Positions 48,434 through 61,294 of a DNA stretch of 64,000 nt are shown in pieces; position 1 is the stretch's first letter; each line of letters starts with the position of its first letter. The notes below the pieces were generated by a model. The model saw only the letters and a list, made by a program, of their open reading frames with translations, did no database searches and had not been told where the DNA came from. This DNA comes from Chamaecrista fasciculata (Eukaryota > Streptophyta > Magnoliopsida > Fabales > Fabaceae), in assembly GCA_003254925.1 (NCBI GenBank), contig QANZ01002429.1, positions 238,516 through 302,515 of the forward strand, written 5' to 3'. Made by a program: the position numbers and the translations under genes.

Positions 48434-49377
48434 GCGTATGAAAAACGTGAACAATCCGATAACAAGGAAGAACAGAAAAGAACTGCTTATATTTTATTGG
48501 CTAAACTGGAAAAAATAATAATATGCATAAGAATGTTTGACATGAAAGAAAGAAGCAAACTCTGAAATCCACTTAGACAAGATTACTCTCCCAAAAATAA
48601 ACGAAGAAAAGAATCCAATTACGAAACTATTTGGTTTTGTTATTCCCTTGATAAGTTAAATTGGAACTTTGGAAATTTCAGGATAAACAGAGGTCAGAAG
48701 CCAATAAAGTCATGTTCCAGCGTATTGTTCACTTTAGCCTATAGGAGTTAGAATAAGGAAAGCAATAAATCATGATAGAAAATTGGGTCGATTTATTTAA
48801 GAGTTAAGACTTAAAAAATTCTCCGTAGAAAAACTGTAATTATTAATTAACCTAATAAAAAACACATGATGAAATTCCGGAGCGTTGTAAACTTGTAATA
48901 AAATCACAAACTAGTTTCCGTAATCTAGTTGGTTAATTCAATCTCATTGGCAACCCTTGAAACTAGTCATCATGCTAATATTTCTCAGACCATCTTTTCT
49001 TTGTTTGATAAGATTTCTCAGACCATATTTGATGTCTGGGGAAAATTATTAATTGATTAATCAAAATTTCAAGCATTCAGAAAAAACCTCTTATTTTTTC
49101 TTTTGGTAAAAAAAAAAAAAACCTCATTTGCACTACCAAAGAGGCAAAGACTCACTCATATGGCACGTTTCTGAGTTTTCCCCCTCATTTCATTGATTCT
49201 TAACGTACACCCATCTCAACGATTTCCTTCAGATCCCATTTTTCTTCCAGTTGCTTTCCATACCTGTTGTTTCTCCCTACATTAATCTCCTCATGGTTGC
49301 TTCGTCTCCCACAGCACCTTCTATTCGTTTTCTTTGCTCCTCCGCATTTACCAGATAGGGGTCTTCGAATTTCAGTC
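48432..49377. other. Intergenic and promoter of the GTPase gene
   Basis: AT-rich, with a pyrimidine-rich stretch at 49180-49370 that is probably the 5' UTR of the following gene. No separate gene seen. Confidence 0.55.
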
Positions 49378-52300
49378 ATGGACACTCCTGCTAGGTTCTT
49401 GGTTGTTTTCTTCTTTATCTGCGTTATCGCAACTCGGTCATTCTCGATTGAGAATTTTCATCAAGCGTGAGTGATTATTTAATTAATTACTTATTCTGTT
49501 GTTGGTTTTTATTTTATAGCGTTTATACAATTCCGAGATCTGATAACTGGTGATTGTTAACGCTCACAAGATTTGAGGTTGGGAGAAAGTGAGAAAACAA
49601 AAAAAAAAAATACCTGAAAAGTTAGATCCCAGTTAGTCGTTTTCGTTTCTCCTTGGCGGGTGATGTGGAGTGAACTGGTATTCTGTATGATATAAATTAT
49701 TAGAAATGCAAAAGGGTTGGAAACGTCTCATCCTTGCTTTCTAGAGATGGAAGGTTGAAGCTATGCAAATAACATAGTAGACATGCTGATGATATGAAAA
49801 CGCTTCTAGTCATGTTACGGCAATAATCTCCCCAAAGCTAGTTTTGAATTCGGGACAACCATAGTCATGTTCTTTTAAGTAGGAGTATCCTAAAGGCTAA
49901 TGTAAGCTGGAATTTTGCCAATGTTTGAAAATTTGTGTCAGTCTTCTATTATTATATGCTTAAATTGACTCTGCTTGCTCAATCCAATTGGGCCTACTTT
50001 GTACCTGACGGTGTTGATGATGATCACCAATTTCTGGGGATAATATGTGACTGTAGAACTGGAGACGAGTTTAACTTCTATTCTATTGATGTCCTGGAAG
50101 ACATTATTCTGATAGTTGAATGATATTTCAACTTGGAGTCTCATTTTGGTGGGTTGGTTGATAATTTAAGTGTAGTTCTTTAATCAACTATAGCAATCAA
50201 ACTTTTGAGATATTTACATTCCATTTAATTTTCCTTTAAATATCACATAATTGGTTTAGCTCATGTCTGATTCCATGGTAGATGTTACACAACATACTCA
50301 ATGTTGAATACCTAAAACTTCGAACTCAGGGACAACTCTTTCATTCTCTTGTTTGATACAAACTCAGCTGAAGTTGCTTCTGCAGGCTATGTGGTCCATT
50401 ATACTTGTCAATCTTCGTTGTAAGCTTCCCTTATTGTTGCTCATTTTGTGCAGCTTTCCTATAGTGGAACCTGATCCTGGTCATACAAAACTTCGTCTGT
50501 CTAGAGAAGGCTTGGAGGCTATTGAGAGAATAACAAACCCAATTGCAGCTGTGGCTGTATGTTTGAATTCCATCTTAATGCCTCATTGCATGTAACGTAT
50601 GGTTTAGTTAACATCCTGACATCCTGTTGATCAACATTACCTCTATTTGGCAAATTTTCTATGGTCAGAGTTTGTTTCTGATTGCTATTGGAACAGTTTC
50701 GCTTACTTTTTCCTAAAACGTTTTAGACTTGGTTTAGTCAGCTTATTCAAATTAAAAGATGAGATTAGAGTGAAAGGACTTCAAGCCTTCAACCTATTTA
50801 TTGAATTACAACGAGTGACAAAATATGCGCATGGTTTAAGAAAGATAGCCTTTTATGCATGTTACGATTCAAATATACTCATATTTATTTAAGTTTCAAT
50901 ATTTCACAAATGCAGAGTATCATTTCCTACGCCAAAATAGTGAGAAAGAAATGCTTCATAAGAGCAAAGAATTAGAACATCCGGATGCTTAGTTCAAAAA
51001 ACTAAGTTGATTATCCTTATATTTTCCTTCTCGATATTTCCTATAACAAAAATGTCTGCATACTTTTCAAGATGTTGTGGATAAGTGTTTGTCTATTAGT
51101 TCAGCTGTCAGCACAGAAATGTTACTATTTGAAGTTTGGTGTCTAGCTTGCCTTTTTTCTTATTTCAATTTAATGCTTTGAGAGTTTGTTGATTACATTT
51201 TTGTGGGTTGTATCAGGTGATTGGGCCATACCGCTCTGGAAAATCTTTTCTGCTTAATCAACTTCTCTCTCTTTCTTGTTATGAAGGTGCATCTTTTACA
51301 GCTGCTTGAATTTACTTATAATGTCAGCATTTTAGGAAATTTTTTTACTCAAGATTTGGTGGCTTTGTGTTCTACTGTTAACCAGCATGTTTGTTTTGAT
51401 TAGGGTTTGGTGTTGGGCATATGCGTGACACTAAGACTAAAGGTGTATGAAAGTTGACCTTTCCTCATAAGTCATAATTATGCTTAAATGTATGTAAATA
51501 TCTCTTCTAATNCGCTGCTGGTTCGTCTCTTCGTTGAACGCCATCTGTTGGTTCCCTTCAATCGGACCTTGCCCTAACCATTTCTGTCGCTCGCTGGTTT
51601 CTCGTCGCGCTGCTCAATCGGACCTTGCTCGTCGCGCTGCTCAATCCGACCTTGCTCGTCGCGCTACTCAATCCCTCTTTTCAATCCTTCTTTCTCTGTT
51701 CACTCCGCTCTGCCCTTACCACCATTTCTCAGTTCACCGTCGATTCTGTAAGTGTCGATTCTTTAAGTGTTCGTTTGTGCTAAATATTCATTTGTTCATC
51801 GATTATGTTCATTGATTGTGTATGTTTTCATTGATTGTGTATGTTTTCATTCTGTAAGCATCGCTCGCTGGTTCATCATCTGAATATGCTTTAGGGCTCA
51901 TACTCAATGGTTTTCTAGTTTCTCAATTTATCTTTCCTCAATGATTAATTTGTCTGTTGCCTTTTGAGCTTTGGTTTGAAACCTCGTGCTGTTGTTCATT
52001 TAGACGATTAAACTGGATCATAGGTTCATGTATGGGTGATGTAAATAGATTGGATGCTTGGCTGTGTGATTTATTTTGCTGCCCTGATGTTAATGATTTC
52101 TGTATGGCTTTGGTGGCTATGGTTTGTTGGGAAATATGGAAAGCTAGGTGCTCCTTTGTTTTTGAGAATCTTAGTCCGGGTCCTGTGTTGGTGGGAGATA
52201 AAGCTTTGTCTTTGTTCNGGTTAGTAGCTTTAATCATCGCTGCGTTGAGTGGAGTATACATATTTTCCCTTTGTGTAGGGCAAATTACTATTCGCACAAG

Positions 52301-55300
52301 TAGCACTACAAAAAACATATATATTTGGTGGCTAATTGGTTCCTTTGACGGGTGGGACTAAAATGAATGTGGATGGCGCTTTTAAAAGTAATAGTAAGAA
52401 GGGAGGAATTGGGGTTATTATTAGAGATGAGAATGTTGAGTTAATTGATTTGGGTATTACCTCCAAAACCTTGTGTCTAAGCATCAGAAATTGCCTGCCA
52501 TTATGTTCTTAATGAGCATCCCAACCTGTGTTAGTGAGTGGTGAGGAGAAGATTAAAGAAGGCATTAATTTTGGTTTGTTTCTCTTGTTTTCTTCCCTTG
52601 TTGTAAGAATATTACTTCCCATTCATTGATCAACATTACCTCTATTTGGCAAATTTTCTATGGTCAGAGTTTGTTTCTAATTGCTATTGGAACAGTTTCG
52701 CTTACTTTTTCCTAAAATGTTTTAGACTTGGTTTAGTCAGCTTATTCAAATTAAAAGATGAGATTAGAGTGAAAGGACTTCGAGCCTTCAACCTATTTAT
52801 TGAATTACAACGAGTGACAAAATATGCGCATGGTTTAAGAAAGATAGCCTTTTATGCATGTTACAATTCAAATATACTCATATTTATGTAAGTTTCAATA
52901 TTTCACAAATGCAGAGTATCATTTCCTACGCCAAAATAGTGAGAAAGAAATGCTTCATAAGAGCAAAGAATTAGAACATCCGGATGCTTAGTTCAAAACA
53001 CTAAGTTGATTATCCTCATATTTTCCTTCTCGATATTTCCTATAACAAGAATGTCTGCATACTTTTCAAGATGTTGTGGATAAGTGTTTGTCTATTAGTT
53101 CAGCTGTCAGCACAGAAATGTTACTATTTGAAGTTTGGTGTCTAGCTTGCCTTTTTTCTTATTTCAATTTAATGCTTTGAGAGTTTGTTGATTACATTTT
53201 TGTGGGTTGTATCAGGTGATTGGGCCATACCGCTCTGGAAAATCTTTTCTGCTTAATCAACTTCTCTCTCTTTCTTGTTATGAAGGTGCATCTTTTACAG
53301 CTGCTTGAATTTACTTATAATGTCAGCATTTTAGGAAATTTTTTTACTCAAGATTTGGTGGCTTTGTGTTCTACTGTTAACCAGCATGTTTGTTTTGATT
53401 AGGGTTTGGTGTTGGGCATATGCGTGACACTAAGACTAAAGGTGTATGAAAGTTGACCTTTCCTCATAAGTCATAATTATGCTTAAATGTATGTAAATAT
53501 CTCTTCTAATCTTTTCTTTTCCTCTTCTGGCTCCCATTGTTCAGGAATATGGGTTTGGGGAACCCCAATAGACTTGGATATTGATGGAGTAAGGACTTCT
53601 GTTTTCTACCTTGATACAGAAGGATTTGAAAGCATTGGGAAATCAAATGTATATGACGATCGGTAATTGGTGACTGTACTTGTAGTTTGTTTTGTTGGTT
53701 AAAAGTCATTGTTACTTTTATGTTGGCCTACCATATGTTTTCTCTTGCAGGATATTTGCTCTAGCAACTGTCATGAGTTCTGTGCTTATCTATAATTTGC
53801 CCGAGACGGTATGTTATTATCCTTCTCCATGCAAAATAATAGTAATAATTACTATTATGATATGCCCATTGGTCTTGTTCATCCTTTTGGATGGACAGAT
53901 GAACGAGGTTTTTTTCCTCCTCAGAGGCAACAAATTTAAAAAAGCTTAAGATGCTAGGCAAGTGGCCTATATTTTGCAAGACAATCTTAATTATAGGCAA
54001 TAAAAACTTAAGCTCATACCAACTCACGTATTATAGTTTTTCTAGGGGTTCGGCAATATGTTATACCTTATATACCTGTAGATTAGTTACTTGATTAACT
54101 TTGTTTAGAAACAGTTTTTAATTGATCTAGTTTCCTAGTTTCATGCACTATAATATTCTTTCCTGTTCTTTTGAGGAAAACCTAGTCCTTCTTTAGGTTC
54201 TTTAGACTTGAAGGATCCTTAATAAAATTTCTTCCTGAGTTTTTTTTACGTTTTTTCTTCTTTGGATGCTTGGAAGAAACAACCTTCTCAATCTGACACA
54301 TGAGAAGTGTAGAAAGGTGGAGAAAGGATTTATGGCTCTTCAGGGGTAAAGATAACTCAATCTGACACATGATTTTCCATAACAGAGTTAAATTATTTGA
54401 TCTCTAGTATCAAAACTAATCGTTTGGTGTGCAAAAGCTCATGAATGTTAGGGTTCTAGACCTCTCAGTAGATTTTGCAAGGGTTAGCAGGCACCTCAGA
54501 CAGACAAATTACAATGGTCTGGTGTGGAGAGAGAGAGGAAGGGCCTGTATTATGTTATATCTACATTGCTTGAAAACTGAAATCAAATGTTGGATTACCT
54601 TTTGGATTTGAACCTTTGATCGCAAAGCATTTTTTTTTTTTGAAGAAACTTGAGTGCAAGTGCCTGTGTTCTGGTTTTAAGTTTTAAATTTCTATTGCTT
54701 GTTGGAGGCTAAAAAAGCTTGAAGCTGATAATCAGCAGATGTCTCCTTTTAAATGACTTTTCAGATACGGGAAGCAGACATCTCTCGATTGTCTTTTGCA
54801 GTTGAACTTGCTGAAGAGTTTTATGGGAGGTATGCATCTTGATGAACCTTTTGTTTGTTGATATCATGGTTTTTTTAATTTTTTTTTTGGTCTCCTTGTC
54901 TTCTAGCTTTCCAAAAGACTTCATTTCTCTTTTGTTTGTGGCTATTAACTTGTTTTTTCTGTTTGCCAATTCCACATGTTGTAATATGCAATGTCTTCGG
55001 GTTGAACAGAGTGAAGGTAGTTCAAAGGCCTTAACTGTTACTTTTAATCTGCTCCTCATTCAATAAAATTCATTTTTATTCTAGGTAATTTAGTGTGGTT
55101 GAATGGCTTGAAATTTTATAGGGCCAAGATGTTGCTTTTGAACCTGCTAGGCTTTTGTGGCTTATCCAACGTGATTTTCTACGTAAGTTAATTATTTTGT
55201 CCATTGTTCTAATGGCAGCCATCTGTCATTCTGTCTACCATTGTTTCTATTCCTTTTTTTGTCCGTCTTGACTCACCGACCGCTAAATCCTGATATAATT

Positions 55301-58300
55301 TTTGGGAGGTATACTGAGAGGCACTGCATCTGTTGCAGCTGTCACTGACCATCACGTGCAGTTCATTGGATACTGATATTTTTACTTAATTATCTACAGA
55401 AGGGAAATCTGTGCAAGAAATGGTGAATGAAGCTCTTCAACGAGTCCCCAATACAGACGGTTAGTACCATTGCTTGTAGCCACTGCTGAAATTAATTATA
55501 TTTATGAACTGCTTTTCCATATTTTCAAAAGAAAATGGTCTAATGCTAGGTTCTTCTTTTCTTTTATTGCAGGTGACAAAAATATTGATATGGTATTGTC
55601 TCTTATGGAACTTAATTTCCAACGATTGATAAAAGCTTACTATTATGAAGGTTAATGTTAACTCTAGAAGTTAATCAGGTTAACCAGATCCGGGAATCAT
55701 TGGCTATTATGGGTGACAACAGTACTGCCTTTAGCTTACCGCAAGTATGTGTTTGCCCAATTTATTCCTTACTAAATTCTTTCATTATTTACTCTGTTCA
55801 ACCCAAATTTCAACTTTTTTTATCCTAAATTCTACTAATTGATCTCTTGAAGTAAGTTTGCTTCTTTTTGCATTTGAAATGACATGTCTTGTTGGCTTCT
55901 ACATCAGAGTGCATATATTTTCTTCCAAGCAAAGCCCATAATCAGGACTTGTATATATGGCAAACATATAGAACAATAGTTTGTAAAATTATGTGACATT
56001 GGCATGTTACCTTATTTTCTTCAATTCTCTTTGCAAATTGAACTATATGATTCTCACTATTGTGTACAGATCAATTTCATTGCTAGACACATATCTCCAA
56101 AAATTGAGCTTCAACTTTCAGTTCCATATGCCAACTTTTAGGGAAAGAACATAGAGTTCCTGGTCCTATAGTTACCTTACCCGACTTCCATTAATTATAA
56201 CATCCAATACAGATTGGTGGTTCATCATTTTTTTCCCATTGTGTTGCTTCTTACCTGCTGCTTAGTTTCGACATGCTGTAGAGTAACAAAAATGATAGGT
56301 GATAGCTAGCATTTGATAGTGGTTGTTTGGAGCCATCCTTATTAAATCCATGTTTCCTTGCTTCTTGACTCCACCTGCCTATTTATACATTCTTATATTG
56401 GACTTTAAACAGCCACATCTCCAGCGAACAAAGCTTTGTGACATGAAGGATGGCGAACTTGATCCATCGTATGTGAAGAAAAGAGAGAAATTGAAGGAGA
56501 TTGTTGTTAGCATCATTCGTCCGAAAATTGTTCATGGAAAATCAATGAATGGGAAGGAGTTTGTTTCCTTCCTGGAGCAGGTACATCAACATGATTTGAA
56601 TATCTAGTTAGTTTGAGATGAAGTGAAGCTGCTAAGCTGTGTCAGATTAGTGAAAACCTATGGTGTCTTCAAGAACACATCTTTGAGGGCTCTGCATGTC
56701 CTTTCCTCAGTTAAAGTTTGATAACAAAGAGCAACAAAATTAATTAAGTAGCACATAATATAGCTGAATATCGTCACTGTTTTGCAGTTCTGTCCATGGC
56801 ATAGTGAGGATTTACAATGATAGTGTTATAATAAGTGCTGTTTCACTCATATTTAGGGACATTTGGTATGAGTTTTATATTTTGGATTTGGACACAGCAT
56901 AAATTCGTTGACTAAATAAGTTACTTTCTGGACATATTTTCATGGCGTTGTCAGGTTATAAATATCTTTTTTGTGTACAATTACTGTAGTGATTCAAAAA
57001 GTTTGAGTTATATTTAAACATTGTTTAAAATGATGCAACTTCATTCTTTATATCTGCATTAAACCTTTTTTATATCGATATTTCAACTTTAGATACTTGA
57101 AGCCTTGAACAAAGGAGAGATTCCATCAACAGGTTCTCTGGTGGAGGTTTTCAACAAGGGTGTTCTTGAGAGGTGTCTAAAGCTATACAGTGAAAGAATG
57201 GCAAAGTTGGGTTTACCTCTTCCTGAGGAATTACTGCAGGAGGCTCATGAAAAGTCTAGAGTGGAAGCAATGGAAGTCTTTGATGGCCAACATTTTGGCC
57301 ATCACCATGCTAAGAAATCAGTCATGCAACTGGATGAAGAAATTCAGAAGGTATTGTTCAAATATTTGTTGTAAATTGAAATCTTGCAAAATGTAATTTG
57401 GTGTGTGGGAATTGGATTAGTGACTTTAGAATAAGGTGCAAAATTGAGCGGAATAATTGTCTCATCAATTTTTGTTTTGGGTTATAAACTATAACTGTGC
57501 TGGTCAAAGCAAAATAATTTCATATTTATTGACCAATAGAGCTTCACAGCATCCATCTTTTATTTATTTGGGTAAAAGGTATGTCTAAGAGTCTAATAAC
57601 TGGTAAATATTATCTTTAAGTCACGACTCAGGGTCAATATCATTATATCGAGCAGCAGCCTTGTTCTCTGTACCTGTTTGGAATTTGAGTGTGACAATTT
57701 TCAGTCTGGTTTATACAGGTGCTTAAGAATGTCAATATGCAAAATGAATATCAATCTTCAAAGCTCTGTGAGGAATTGTACACCAGATGTGAGGACATAA
57801 TGGATCAGCTACAAGTTCTCAGGCTTCCATCCATGGCAAAATTTAATGCAGGTTTCCTGCAATGCAATCAAAGTTTTGAGCATGAGTGTGTTGGACCGTC
57901 AAAAGCAAACTATGAGCAACGCATGATGAAGGTCTGGTCAAGCGGTTTAATTTAGTTTTTTCTCTGTTGTATAATTTTCTCTTGCTCTGAGAATCTCTTA
58001 TCGCCTTTCCTCATAATTTGTATTTACTGGTTCAAATGCATTACACTATACACACTTTGATGTAATATATGAACGTGCAGATGCTGAAGAAATCTCGGGC
58101 TCTATTTATAAAGGACTACAACCACAGGCTTTTTAATTGGTTGGTGGCCTTCTCCCTTGTCATGGTAGTGGTTGGCCGCTTTATTATAAAATTCATATTG
58201 ATTGAAATTGGAGCGTGGGGGCTCTTCATATTTCTGGAGACATACACAAGGATGTTTTGGTCAGCTGAGTCACTTTACTACAACCCTATATGGCATTTTA

Positions 58301-58652
58301 TAGTTGCAAGTTGGGAAACTCTTGTTTACAGCCCAATCTTGGATCTGGACAGGTGATTGGACTTATTCTGCTACCAAAATCAACTATCTGATATATACCT
58401 TTAATTCCTGCACGTTAAATATGTATAACTGGTGGTAATATTGTTGCTTGGTGTTGCACTAGTGATTTTGTTTTGATATTGATGCATTTGCATGGCTCAT
58501 TTTGAAACAGATGGGCGATTCCGCTTGGTGTAATATTGTCATGTCTAATTCTTTATTGGCGGTGTTATGGGAAAAAGAAACATGGATCCCGGTGGCTATT
58601 ACCTTTATACGGCAGCCCCCAAAATGGTCCGAATCGAGCTAGAACTGAGTAA
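49378..58652 (+). CDS. Guanylate-binding-protein-like large GTPase with C-terminal membrane segments, 602 aa, 17 exons
   Basis: Exons: 49378-49466, 50454-50556, 53216-53285, 53403-53441, 53545-53662, 53751-53808, 54765-54829, 55010-55016, 55122-55182, 55400-55459, 55573-55592, 55679-55744, 56413-56580, 57093-57350, 57719-57931, 58081-58352 and 58511-58652. These join to an open frame of 602 residues. An N-terminal hydrophobic stretch (6-23) resembles a signal sequence. The GBP-type GTPase domain has P-loop GPYRSGKS (67-74), a switch Thr in MRDTKTKG, DTEG (124-127) and the GBP-type RD motif (LIQRD, 200-201). A helical region follows, then hydrophobic segments near 485-520 and 557-572. Family knowledge: these are dynamin-superfamily GTPases; the plant members of this short form are little studied. 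Exons 3 and 4 exist in a second copy at 51217-51286 and 51404-51442; using both would break the frame, so I used the downstream pair. The order matches At2g38840 as I recall it. Confidence 0.88.
50627..51511. repeat. 885-bp direct duplicate, copy 1, carrying P-loop exons 3 and 4
   Basis: It matches 52626-53510 at a constant offset of 1999 bp, with about eight substitutions seen by eye (near 1%). It ends at a single N (51512). Both copied exons are identical to those in copy 2. Confidence 0.93.
51513..52625 (+). mobile_element. LINE-derived insertion fragment between the duplicate blocks
   Basis: The frame at 51957-52361 contains VCWEIWKARCSFVFEN, typical of the region before the RNase H domain of plant LINEs. 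After a frame break, about 52341-52510 reads KMNVDGAFKSNSKKGGIGV then IIRDEN, the start of a plant LINE RNase H (RVT_3-like) domain with the first catalytic Asp. It ends early at a stop. There is an N at 52218. The left part (51604-51672) has three 27-bp tandem units encoding RRAAQSDLA-like peptides. No reverse transcriptase or poly-A tail is visible, so this is a partial, decayed copy. Confidence 0.65.
52626..53510. repeat. 885-bp direct duplicate, copy 2 (continuous with the rest of the gene)
   Basis: This copy runs without gap into exon 5 at 53545, so its P-loop exons are the ones I place in the gene model. See copy 1 for the comparison. Confidence 0.93.
55010..55016 (+). other. 7-nt microexon (exon 8 of the GTPase gene)
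   Basis: AGTGAAG is preceded by GAACAG and followed by GTAGTT. It is the only way to join exon 7 (ending phase 2 with AG) to exon 9 (starting phase 0 with GGC) and yields YG-RVK-GQDVAFEP, the sequence expected from the family. Without it the frame shifts. Confidence 0.8.
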
Positions 58653-61294
58653 TATAGAGTGATATTCCGTTTCCAGGTGTGCTTGCTGGCACAGTCAGGC
58701 TCAGCAAATCATCGGTTTTGGCGAGCTTTATATTTTTTGTTCATGGAGCTCGTCCAACTTCCCTTTGTTCTTAAATATCAATTTCTTTTGCAGAGAATTT
58801 GAAAAGGTTATCAGAGGGTGATTAACCACTCCGGCGGCATCTGTAGCTCAAGCCTCAAGGCTCTCTCAAAATGTTGTGTTGCCATAATCTGATGTTGATT
58901 TTTACAAAATGTGTATTATCTATGTAGTTATTATATTTACGTTGGATTATAGAGTAAACTGGATATTTTATGCTTTGCTCTGCCGATAATTCTTTTTTTT
59001 TTTTTGATGGACTCTGCCGATAATTCTTACTTGCCATATGGTTGTTCATATTATCTATGTACACATGACAGCTTAAATTAAGTTCATATATGAGATTTAT
59101 ATACAAATTCAATTTTGATCATTGTACGAGTTCAGCGTATAAATACATGATGATATATGTAAGAGAATTCCTGCTGTGCCACCATTGTATGGTGTATGGA
59201 CTTGTAAACCGCAAGGTAAAAGGAATGGGGAAGTCTGTAGTTATTTATTTATTTATTTTATTTCCATTTCATTTTTTTAATTAATATGAAGATTATTATT
59301 TTAGGTCGAATATTTAATTTTTTTTTGAAAATTGCCATATTTCTTTTATTTTAAGTTCCAATGTGATAAGTCTGGGTTAGTCTATAATGCNCATTAAATT
59401 ACATCAATGGCTATAATTATGCCACATCAGCAATTGCATCCCATGTCAAGAATTAAACTTTGCATTTTAGATTAACCCATAGTTCTAGAGCTATAAGTTA
59501 TTTTTTATGAATATTTTCTCTATCTAGTATGAGTCATACTCATCACTCATCAGCAAATGAAGTCAAATCGAGTCTCGAAAATGGAATTGTTCATTTCATG
59601 CATAAACAACCGAAGTTGGTCACATTTCTTTCATCCAAAATTCGAATACGATGAGTTCATAGTTACAAGTTATTCTTGAGTCTTGAGAAGTTTTTTGTTT
59701 CTGTTTAGCTGAATCGTTAACAAATGAGGTCAAATCGAATCTAAAAATATTTTGATCGAACTCAAAATCTTAAAACTTGCAGTCCAACCCAAACTATATG
59801 GAGCTCAAATTTCTTAACCTAAACCAACTCACCAGTCCAACCAAAACTAATCCAAACTAATGAATTGGGTTATTTTTTTACAGATTGACAAGTTGGTCTA
59901 ACGCACTGAACACCTCTGATTAATATTTTATAATCTTATAAGTTAAATTTATAATCTTGAATTATTGAATGCAAAATATTGTTTGATGGAAAATAGAAAT
60001 TACTATGGAAAGATAAGAGTTTTAAAAAATTCTAGTTTTACAAAATTAAAGAATACTTTAGAGTTTAGACTAATCAACACTACATAGCTGTCTATAGGAG
60101 AATCCTATAATAAAATTTTGTAACAAATCAGGTATATGATCTATTTGGTAAAACTTAAAAGCATCTATTATATATTTTTTTTCTCGAAAAAGCATTCATT
60201 ATTATTAGTTCATAATAATAAGGTACTTAAGTTAATCATTACCAAATCAAGGCCCAAAAATAACAAACAAAATAGCATTTGAACTTTTGGATATCATATA
60301 TGGGTTTGGATTCGCAGCGTATCCATTTCCATAATATTGCAATTTTCAAGATCTAGCATAATAAAGTGACACCACTTTAGCATTTATGAGATGTGTATCT
60401 CATACATTTCCATCTTTAACTTTATACTTTTAAATTAAGGAAATCGAATTAAAACTAATCTTAACACCTCATGGAATTCAACAAAGTAAAGTTTAGAACG
60501 CCGAGAAAAAAAAAACACCAACCTTTTCTAAAATTTATGGCATTATTTTTGAAACTATAAGAAACATATCTGCAGTCATATACTCATTATTTAAATTAAT
60601 AAAAGGAAAAGAAAAAGTTTACTTTTTATTTTATAAATTTATACTAAGCCAATGAATCAATTATTGAATGATCATTCAATTTAGTGATTTTGTAATTTTT
60701 AATATTTAAAAAATAAATTTTATAAATAATTGATAATTATAATATTTAAAAAATTAAGTAGTATATTTAAATAATTCAAAGATTATTTTATTGACTCGTT
60801 AAAAATTAAAAATATATAAAAAAGTAGATTTTTCCAAATAAAAAAAAAGGACAGAATCCTAAATAATTAATTCTCTTTGGAGTAAAGCACAGTGAAATCC
60901 GAAGTGGGCCAAGAACTATTAAAGTAGAGGCTTGCTGAGTCACTGGCTTGCTGAGGTGGAGTCATCGGAATTTGGAGAATGTGAGACCAGTTACAACAAA
61001 CTCAAAAAAGTCAAGGCCAAAATGAAGTTACAACGGCCTTAGGCAAAAAAGCATGACTCGCCAAGGAAGCGCGTGCATGTGAGTTTTCTTACAAAGCCGG
61101 AGAAGCAGCGGGACACGTGGGTGGACATGATTGGATGAGACACAGAAAAGGAAGCCGCATGCAATACCAGGTGCTGCATGAACTGCCTGTATCACCAATA
61201 CTATGTAAGTGTCGTTTAAGGAATTACACTCTCACTAACCCAAAACGCCTCTCTCTCTCTCTAGTCTGATCAATTAACCCAACTCCTTCTCATT
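58653..61294. other. Intergenic, AT-rich, degenerate repeats
   Basis: The first few hundred bases are the GTPase 3' UTR. Between 59485 and 59770 a degenerate repeat unit (AACAAATGARGTCAAAT core) occurs twice and is related to 44810-44900. A single N is at 59391. The stretch 60600-60850 is extremely AT-rich. A G-box-containing GACACGTGG lies at 61110-61118, about 0.5 kb upstream of the next gene. Confidence 0.5.
59485..59770 (+). repeat. Degenerate dispersed repeat, copies 2 and 3
   Basis: Two related units in tandem: about 59485-59580 and 59640-59770. Each holds a GAGTTCATAGTTACAAGTTA-like part and an AACAAATGARGTCAAATCGA part. The same arrangement is seen at 44810-44900. Confidence 0.45.

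Noticed and set aside
48262-48565. Poly-isoleucine reading frames on both strands
   Set aside because: Translation of the AAT microsatellite.
50647-50892. 81-codon frame present in both 885-bp copies
   Set aside because: It lies in intron 2 of the GTPase gene, starts without ATG and has no family resemblance; it is duplicated only because the whole block is.
61088-61115. miR164-like string CGGAGAAGCAGCGGGACACG
   Set aside because: It carries inserted bases relative to miR164 and I find no complementary arm nearby, so it is chance similarity, not a MIR164 hairpin.
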